Assembly: GCA_031002005.1 (NCBI GenBank)
Contig: JARYHS010009186.1
Location: 188,072,437 to 188,136,436, forward strand
Reading direction: 5' to 3'
Length of the DNA: 64,000 bases
Origin: Vandiemenella viatica
Lineage: Eukaryota > Arthropoda > Insecta > Orthoptera > Morabidae
Both the position numbers and the translations under genes were made by a program. Positions 57,915-64,000 of this stretch are shown here, piece by piece. Positions within the stretch are counted from its first letter, which is position 1. Each line of letters opens with the position of its first letter. The notes under the pieces are model-generated. The model did not search any database. It saw only the letters and a list, made by a program, of their open reading frames with translations, and had not been told where the DNA came from.

Positions 57915-58485
57915 AGTCAAATAAACTGCAAATAATTTGACGTAACGTACCGTTAGATGGCGAATTAACCTGCGAATTCAACAAGCCGCATCAGTACAGG
58001 GTTAATTAAGTTGTCGAGAAAATATAAACCTTGTAAATGGATTGTTTTCTGTATCTTGGAATGTCTTCGCACACGTTTCGACAAAGTTAATGAGGTGAAG
58101 TAAAGTTAATTTAGGAATTTTTGTTTATGGAGAACCTGACGCCTCAAGTAACTAAGCCACTACTAACTGGGTGCTCGGCTCAAAGCGTAAATCGTCTGGA
58201 GACCAAGATTAACTGTAATATTCGAAACAGTTAATCAAGACGTTTTGCTCAACTGGTGGACTCGTATTAATTTTCACTGTCACGCCGAGGTTTATGAACT
58301 ACTCTATATCCGCCAAAATGAGTTTCGATATTTTGTACAGTATTGAGCCAAACCTCTAAAATTCTAACTCCTAATCAGACCAATGTTGCTGCTTTTCATT
58401 GCCAGTTTTTATACCGTTACAGTTACGTCATGCTTTTGATAATGCAGTGGACAGCCTGGTCTCCCCACCGTCTGTCACATACGCC
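57915..58485. other. AT-rich spacer, nothing recognised
   Basis: No gene or repeat family supported. Confidence 0.4.
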
Positions 58486-58489
58486 TGAC

Positions 58490-58835
58490 GTTTAGTGGAC
58501 GGCTCTTAATTCGTCATCAGCCCGGGGGACTCACCTGTCGCTCTGGTAGCGATGCCCGCGGATGATTTTCAAATTGCGGCCGCCCCTGCAGGGGACGTGA
58601 CCCGCATGGCGGCCCGTCAGCGCGGCTGCCATCCTGTCCGTCGGAGGAGGAGGCTTCCTGCAGACTACGGACGACGTGACCAGAAAACGGCGATACTAGA
58701 ACACGTCGCCGCGCCGCGTAACGCGGTTTCCGACGGATGAAACGTAATTTACGACTGTCCCCATCCGCTCATAATTCACGGCGCAAAACGAGGAAAGGCC
58801 AAAGATCGGTTCTCGAGGAACGATTTTTTTCTCTC
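58490..58835. promoter_or_regulatory. GC-rich block, possible conserved non-coding element or promoter
   Basis: The most GC- and CpG-rich part of the window (GCGGCCGCCCCTGCAGGGG, GCCGCGCCGCGTAACGCGG), with an E-box CACCTG and a TTAATTC core near its left edge. The frame at 58552-58740 looks compositional. No adjoining gene is visible. Confidence 0.3.
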
Positions 58836-58839
58836 TCTT

Positions 58840-59915
58840 CGCTTCTCGTAGATGGGCGACATTTCTGATGGAAGACGGAGGGTAGATGAGGCCGTAATTT
58901 GTGCTGATAGAGCTGCTATACCAGCTGAATGCTAGAGTCACTTTGTGTGCAGCAAGGATTTGGCCGGTCTTCTTGTGGTTGGCATGTTTTATCATCTCCT
59001 TGATGATATAACTCTTTCGACAAGATCTGTATGTTAAAATTATGAATTCCATTTGTAATTTTATTTGACAGCGAAGAGCTAATTAGTGCTTATTGAAAAA
59101 CTTTAATATCTTCAACACATAAATTGTTACTTCGGTGTGCAATCAAATGTGGTCCAATGTGTTTAAAGTCACCTATTGCCTTCAATTGTTATGAGATCTT
59201 CGTTGCTTCTTCGTAACTGCTCTCCTTCAACCATCATGTTGAACGGGAAGCTTATTCTATTCCAGTACTCATATTCAACGTGTGTGAAAACTCCAATTGC
59301 AAAATCAGGAAACATGTTCTCAACTGAATGATATTTTTTTAATTTTCTTGTATTAGAAACTTTGTTGAGCACAAAAAAATGAGAATTAATTGTAATTTAA
59401 AAAAAAGAGCTGTCATCTCAGAATAGTTTTGTCTCGAAGTTTAAACTAAAAACTATGAGAGTTTTCACGAAAATCTTATGATTTGAGTGATAAGAGTTAT
59501 CTCGAAGAAGAAAAATTGGCTTTAGCCATCATATGATAGTAATTTTCTTTATCCGTCTGTATCACAAATATACTAGCACATTTGTCTGAGTGAGAAGATC
59601 TATCACAAATCGTCTGGAACAATTAGTTGTAAATAAATATTAAACATAATTAGTCGAAATCATATAAGGCTGAGAAATAAGATAAATAGAAACTAAAATT
59701 GTGTTTAGTAAGATTGTCATGTTGAAAAAAAACAGACAGGCATAGTGTCAGATGATAAGAGATGTCAAGCTTAATACGTTCTTGAAGTGGCATGATTCTA
59801 GGATTTATTAGTACCCTGTGAATCAGAGACAACATAAATAGGTATGAATTTCCTTCTCCTCGACCACTGGTTTGGTGGGTAACACGCATATCTTCCACGT
59901 ATTTTCTTTCTTCAG
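58840..59915. other. AT-rich spacer, nothing recognised
   Basis: Small minus frames (59169-59372 and 59650-59919) show no domain. Confidence 0.4.
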
Positions 59916-59929
59916 TCAATACCTTAGAG

Positions 59930-60882
59930 CTATGTTGCCAACAACACCGTAATTACGGTAAAAACACCGTATTCAACATAGATCTACAACCTACCGTAGG
60001 GTTATAACTATGGTAGCAAAATACACCGTAATTTAAGGAATCGTAATTTTTAGGTAATTGTGATTATTCTTCAAATTTCAAGAGTTTATCGACCGATGAT
60101 AATACATCCTTAATTTTATTTGGGTATTTATTTTTTATTCTGTTGACAACACTAATTTTTTTTCCTTTTAATTTTTTAGAATTCCCCAATTTGAGCTTCG
60201 AGATATTACGCGAACAAGTTTGATAGGTAATTGCCGTATTTGATTGTAGATGAATACTAAGAACTTTTGAATTAAGTCTATTAGTATTCTAAGTTGACAT
60301 TTTGAATTTGAAAAGATGGTGAGTGATAGTGACAGCGTTTCTGAAGAAGAAGATACCCTAACACCAACACCAGCGAAGAGAAAGTTTCGGGAAGAATTGT
60401 TACTGAACGAAGAATATTGTGATAGCGATAATTATTTTAAGCACTTGCCGAAATTTATGTTGGCTATTTTGAGCTTACCACATTCGAATGCTGGTGCGAA
60501 CGATTGTTCAGTAAAGTTAATGACATTAAAACAAAAAAAGCGCAATAAACTCATAACAAAATCCCTTAAGGGAAATCTTTTTTCGCAGCAGGCTATTCAG
60601 CGACACGGGAAAAACTGCATCGATTTTAAGCCTACTAACGTTATGATAGAAAAACATAATATTGATATGTATAAAAAATGATATTACAATTATACTATCT
60701 GAATCAGATTAAAAATAGAATTTTTTTTCAAATTCTGGACTTTACTTTTTGCTGCAGTAACATTTAGTTTTTTAGCGTAGTTTTATCGTATTTTAAATAT
60801 ACACTACAGCATAATTTCGTAAAATCTACCGTAATTTTTGATAACTTCTACCATTAGTCAGATTTCAGGGTTGGCAACACTG
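59930..60882 (+). mobile_element. hAT element, internally deleted
   Basis: A 953-bp element with inverted ends CTATGTTGCCAAC at the left and, reversed, CAGTGTTGCCAAC at the right. Flanks CCTTAGAG (59922-59929) and GCTTAGAG (60883-60890) are an 8-bp duplication with one mismatch, as for hAT. ACCGTAATT-type words recur inside both ends and are likely transposase-binding repeats. The interior keeps the transposase start and its C-terminal dimerisation region but not the catalytic middle, so it is non-autonomous. Confidence 0.85.
60316..60681 (+). CDS. Deleted hAT transposase: N terminus joined to dimerisation domain
   Basis: An open frame of 121 residues. It begins MVSDSDSVSEEEDTLTPTPA, acidic and probably the natural start, then passes at about residue 45 to the hAT C-terminal domain: LPKFMLAILSLPHSNAG, KKRNKLITKSLKGNLFSQQA and CIDFKPTNVMI. 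In hAT enzymes this domain forms dimers. The zinc-finger and DDE regions are absent. Between PHSNAG and KKRNKL the frame is displaced: reading one base over gives CERLFSKVNDIKTKK, the expected motif. A lost base near 60495 and a gained A in the run at 60533-60539 cancel out. The frame therefore stays open but about 13 residues are non-native. It could be a dominant-negative regulator or simply a pseudogene. Confidence 0.75.
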   Translation: MVSDSDSVSEEEDTLTPTPAKRKFREELLLNEEYCDSDNYFKHLPKFMLAILSLPHSNAGANDCSVKLMTLKQKKRNKLITKSLKGNLFSQQAIQRHGKNCIDFKPTNVMIEKHNIDMYKK

Positions 60883-60894
60883 GCTTAGAGTTAA

Positions 60895-61105
60895 ATTTCA
60901 TGACGTAATTACAAAAGTATTCTTACAACTAACAAAAATAGTAACTATAAATCAATTCACTAACAGGAATCGCTGAGATATTATATTGTATTTAGTTTAT
61001 AAAGTGACTGCGAGTAGTTATCATTTGCAAATAGGAGAGGAAAGTTCAAAAAATTAAGTAATACAGTGTACCGAGCTTCAAGTCATACGTTTGTCATTTA
61101 AATGG
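60895..61105. other. Spacer, nothing recognised
   Basis: AT-rich, with no coding or repeat signal. Confidence 0.4.
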
Positions 61106-61109
61106 CTAC

Positions 61110-61290
61110 TGTGCATTGGAGACTGGAAGGTACTGGTGGAAAGTAATAGGAAGGAATTCGGCCATGGCCTTTAAAGACACCATCCCGCCATCCACCTGGA
61201 ATGATTTGGGGAAACCATGGCGCTCGCTACTGCGATTCATAGGTTTGGGTTTCAGTCGGTACCGGAACGCTCCTAATCAAACGGCTTGTG
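61110..61290 (-). mobile_element. SINE family S1, diverged fragment
   Basis: GGAAGGAATTCGGCCATGGC, CATCCCGCCATCCACCTGG and GGGGAAACCATGG match the family middle on the minus strand. The head side (beyond 61222) is replaced by unrelated sequence. The 90-residue frame over it is not a gene. Confidence 0.75.
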
Positions 61291-61454
61291 CTTCAGAGAA
61301 CGATTTCCAAAAATGCTTTTCCCTCAGACATTCTAAGTCAGATGATGGCATATTATATGCGATCACATCTTTTTTTTTATTTACTTGAAAATCATTTTCT
61401 ATTAACGATATGGAAACAATAGATCGTCGGTGGTGTAAATGTGTGGTACTTGAA

Positions 61455-61620
61455 AGATAAGTTCAGATTGCTGAGTGGTAGCGCACTGGCCTGTCGACGT
61501 GGTGGTCTGGGTTCGAGACCACGTCCGGTCATATATCTTTAGTTCGGTGCTGGCAGCGGGCGAGTGGGGAAGTGAAAACGGACAACTTCCGCAAAGCTCC
61601 GAGTTTACAGTGTTACAGTA
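61455..61620 (+). repeat. tRNA-like head of another SINE
   Basis: TTGCTGAGTGGTAGCGC is a good A box and GGGTTCGAGACC a good B box at tRNA-like spacing, but the anticodon arm and acceptor stem do not pair, so it is not a tRNA gene. A GC-rich stretch follows and then the LINE at 61690. Confidence 0.5.
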
Positions 61621-61718
61621 TTTCAAGTAATATTTAGAATGGTAAGTGTTATCGTAAGAAGTTCAAGAATTGCAGACATCAGGCAGGTCATGAGCCGAAA
61701 ATATATAAGAGGTAAGCA

Positions 61719-62643
61719 ATGGCGCATGCGACGATAACGAGAAAGAATACAGTGACATTTGTGTTTGATCGAGCATATGTAAGACCAACAGCCTTTCAGA
61801 TTCACGAGTGGATATATGACACGGTCAAACTGAGTGATGAAGAAATTGAAAGGATTCAGTTGGATTATTTTCAGAGTAGTGTTTTTGTTATAATGACCAG
61901 CGAAAAATATTGTGAGAAATGAAATGAGTTTAACTCCGGAAATTTGAAATTCAATCACTCAGACGGAAACGCCAGCAGTGTTATAGTAACCAATGCAGGA
62001 ATGGGAATTAGACTTGGGAAAATATTGAACCTTCCCTTTGAAGTAACCAGTGAATCAATACTACACGCAGTCAAACCATTCGGAACAATAATAGAGACAA
62101 TAGAAAGATAACTGGAGTGGGAAAATCAGATACAAAAAGTCAAACGGAGTGAGAGTAGCAAGAATGGAAATATTTAGGCATATCGTTTGCTATATCAATG
62201 TGTGTTGATTCCTCGCTTTGGTAGTGTATGACGGTCAGCCAAGAACTTGCGCTGAATGCAGTTCCGTGGAACACGTTAGAGTTAACTGCCCAAGGATACA
62301 GTCAACAACGTTGCCTTTAACGTATGTGAAGCGGACAGCTGTACAGGAAAACAACGGGAACCATCGACCGGAATACGCAAAGCAATTTCCTCCACTGCAG
62401 GAAGCTAACGGTGTGGCGATAACGACAGAACTAACACTACAGGTCAATGACAAAGCACAGAAAATCGGAGAAACCAGCAAAAAAGAAGAAGATAAACTTC
62501 AAACGAAGGAGATGGAGAACCCAAACTGCAAAGAACAGGGAAATCCTATAACAACACAAACAACAAAACGAGAGGACTTAGAAGAAACACTTAAACACCC
62601 AAATGAAATTAATGAAGAAATGGAATCAGAAAACGAAAGATGA
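61719..62643 (+). pseudogene. LINE ORF1 (gag-like protein with zinc knuckle), broken
   Basis: The start MAHATITRKNTVTFVFDRAY leads to YVRPTAFQIHEWIYDT and IERIQLDYFQSSVFVIMTSE, then a stop at 61920. Further on, in the same frame, come TNAGMGIRLGKILNLPFEVT and AVKPFGTIIET, an RNA-recognition-like fold. Another frame (62218-62643) gives a CCHC knuckle C-X2-C-X4-H-X4-C (62248-62289, CAECSSVEHVRVNC), then an acidic and lysine-rich tail. Together these are the RNA-binding ORF1 protein that coats element RNA. At least one stop and one shift break it. Frames at 62650-62959 are lysine-rich continuation or shadow. Confidence 0.8.
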
Positions 62644-63179
62644 GATCCCATGAGGACGAATGACCCTCAGTCGACGGCTGATAAAATGGAGTGGATGGTA
62701 CCGAAACTCGATAAGGCTGGTACAAAAAAACGAGCAAAGAGAAGACCCGAGACATACGCTGTACAATCGAGGGAAAAGCAAAAAGAAGTGGAAACTAATG
62801 AAAACACCAGAGCGAAAAGAAAGAAAAAAAGAACGTAAGCAAACGATAAAATCCAACCAATGTCAATTGAAGAAATACCTTCAGATACCAACGAGCTATC
62901 AGAAGGAAACAGAGAAAAAGCAAACACTTATCTACACTGGGCAGATGACCGACCACTAGGGGAGCCATAGAGCGTACGCAAACAGTCTGACAACTCAGGG
63001 CCTTCGCAAAGAACTGAAACGAAGATACAGTAATAATGACAAAACAAGCTAAGAAGAAAATTGTATCAAGAAATTGACAGCACAATAGGGAAACGCAGCA
63101 AGGAGAGATGCAGACATATTGTATAGCAACGATAAACCTGATTAGAATAACAAGCAAAATAAAAACATAATGTCTAAAA

Positions 63180-63929
63180 GACTTCCCACATGCCGCTGAC
63201 GTCCTTCAAGAAGTTTGCAATACCAACGTTCTTGAATTAAGAGGATATCAATATGTATATAATCAAGGCAACAAAGCAGGAACTACGATCATAATCAAAG
63301 AGGGGATAGATTACAATAATCTAGTCACTATAAAAAAGGCAGAGGAATATCAGTTACAATATGTAATATATATGCTCCCTCCGGAATGCACAAAAGAAAC
63401 GAAAGATCGACCTTTTTCAAAGACGATATGCTAATACCAACAAATACCAATAGTTTGATAATAGGAGGCGACTTCAAGTGCGTGCTCCACCCTAAAGATC
63501 AATTCCCAAATTTTAACGCCTGCAACGAAGTTAATGGTCCAAGGACTCAGATTAAAAGACACTTGGAAAACAAAACATGGAACTGATAAATCCTACACAT
63601 ACGTCACTAAGGATGCAGCAAGCAGAATTGATAGGATATACGTAAGCGAAGATATTAATTCCGATGTTACTAGCACAGAGGTAGGGATAAGCATTTCAGA
63701 CCACAACTTCTACATAATCCACATAAACATGAGCAGACAAGAAATTAATCGAGGAAGAGGCTACTGGAAATTTAATAATATTTTTCTAAAAGATCAAGAA
63801 TTAAATGAAATGTTCCAAGAAACATGGCAAATATCTATAACGCATTTTCAGCGATACAGTAATAAATTAGAATGGTGGTTACAATGCGAAACAAAAATTG
63901 TGCCGCACGATAGAATACGGAAAAAATAA
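63180..63929 (+). pseudogene. LINE ORF2, apurinic-type endonuclease region, broken
   Basis: Frames in order: DFPHAADVLQEVCNTNVLEL with the catalytic-type glutamate, GYQYVYNQGNKAGTTIIIKE, then a shift, NTNSLIIGGDFKCVLHPKDQ (families normally have GDFN, here K), a shift, then SYTYVTKDAASRIDRIYVS, ISDHNFYIIHI with the SDH motif, and GRGYWKFNNIFLKDQELNEM, the segment that bridges to the reverse transcriptase. The last frame ends at 63929, so another break precedes the reverse transcriptase. The protein would nick target DNA to prime reverse transcription. Confidence 0.85.
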
Positions 63930-64000
63930 AGAAGCATGAACATAAGGAAACAGCAGAGTTTTATTACGCCTGTCTAAGTAATACTTACCGGAACATCGAC

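Larger units (their letters stand above)
61690..64000 (+). mobile_element. Non-LTR retrotransposon, two-ORF type, cut by the window end (family F)
   Basis: A gag-like ORF1 region (61719-62643) is followed, after a lysine-rich stretch, by an endonuclease region (about 63180-63929). The reverse transcriptase would lie beyond the window. Order and motifs fit an L1/Tx1-like or related two-ORF LINE. Clade assignment is inference. Several frameshifts show that this copy is inactive. Confidence 0.8.

Noticed and set aside
58552..58740. A 62-residue arginine-rich protein
   Set aside because: Probably compositional within a CpG-rich block. No family resemblance.
61455..61540. A true tRNA gene
   Set aside because: A and B boxes are good but the anticodon and acceptor arms do not pair. 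Same reasoning for 19835 and 23640-23830.
62650..62959. Independent small lysine-rich genes after the LINE ORF1
   Set aside because: They lie between ORF1 and ORF2 of the same LINE and are best read as its decayed charged tail or shadow frames.
1..64000. Endogenous viral sequence or LTR retrotransposon
   Set aside because: I found no protease, integrase, envelope or capsid motif and no long direct repeats. All reverse transcriptase pieces are of the non-LTR type.

Overview
This is repeat-rich animal DNA, almost certainly from an insect. It is AT-rich, shows no bacterial operons, and its recognisable coding sequence is transposon-derived. Nearly all of it is broken. The repeat families (a tRNA-headed SINE in about 18 pieces, non-LTR retrotransposons, Tc1, IS630/Tc1-like, MULE, hAT and piggyBac-like DNA elements, hammerhead-bearing foldback repeats) suggest a large polyneopteran-type insect genome. 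That last point is inference from family resemblance, not a database result. I found no confident host gene. One 80-codon orphan reading frame (31941-32180, minus) may be an exon.

Layout. 0-5 kb: a decayed reverse transcriptase (405-1354), an intact Tc1 transposon with a 340-residue transposase (1761-3188), a LINE 3' end and the first two SINE copies. 5-12 kb: a 145-bp foldback repeat (5081-5225), a LINE 3' end, SINE pieces, and a second foldback (11709-11878) that carries a well-formed hammerhead ribozyme core on the minus strand. 13-14 kb: a candidate regulatory block with a perfect DR1 site, then a piggyBac-like element (13423-14249) with six palindromic repeats and a 30-codon transposase remnant. 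15-20 kb: LINE remnants, an IS630/Tc1-like transposase split by a SINE, and the best-preserved SINE copy with an 11-bp target duplication. 24-26 kb: a MULE (24013-25804) whose terminal inverted repeats are each made of three 17-bp tandem units.

26-54 kb: mostly AT-rich unassigned sequence with SINE copies, an IS630/Tc1-like element with 57-bp inverted ends (34063-35415), a 312-bp hAT-type element inserted in a SINE (36834-37145), tandem duplications and homopolymer runs of 37-53 bases. 54-64 kb: a SINE beside a Jockey-like reverse transcriptase with an internal tandem duplication, a GC-rich block, a deleted hAT element with an open 121-codon frame (59930-60882), and a non-LTR element with a zinc-knuckle ORF1 and an endonuclease region that runs off the window end.

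How the parts relate: autonomous families (Tc1, LINEs) sit beside non-autonomous derivatives (piggyBac-like, hAT, SINE, foldback repeats) that need enzymes supplied from elsewhere. Nested insertions give a partial order of events. The points most worth following are the hammerhead foldback pair, the palindrome-bearing piggyBac-like element, the MULE with tandem-unit ends and the hAT mini-protein with compensating frameshifts.
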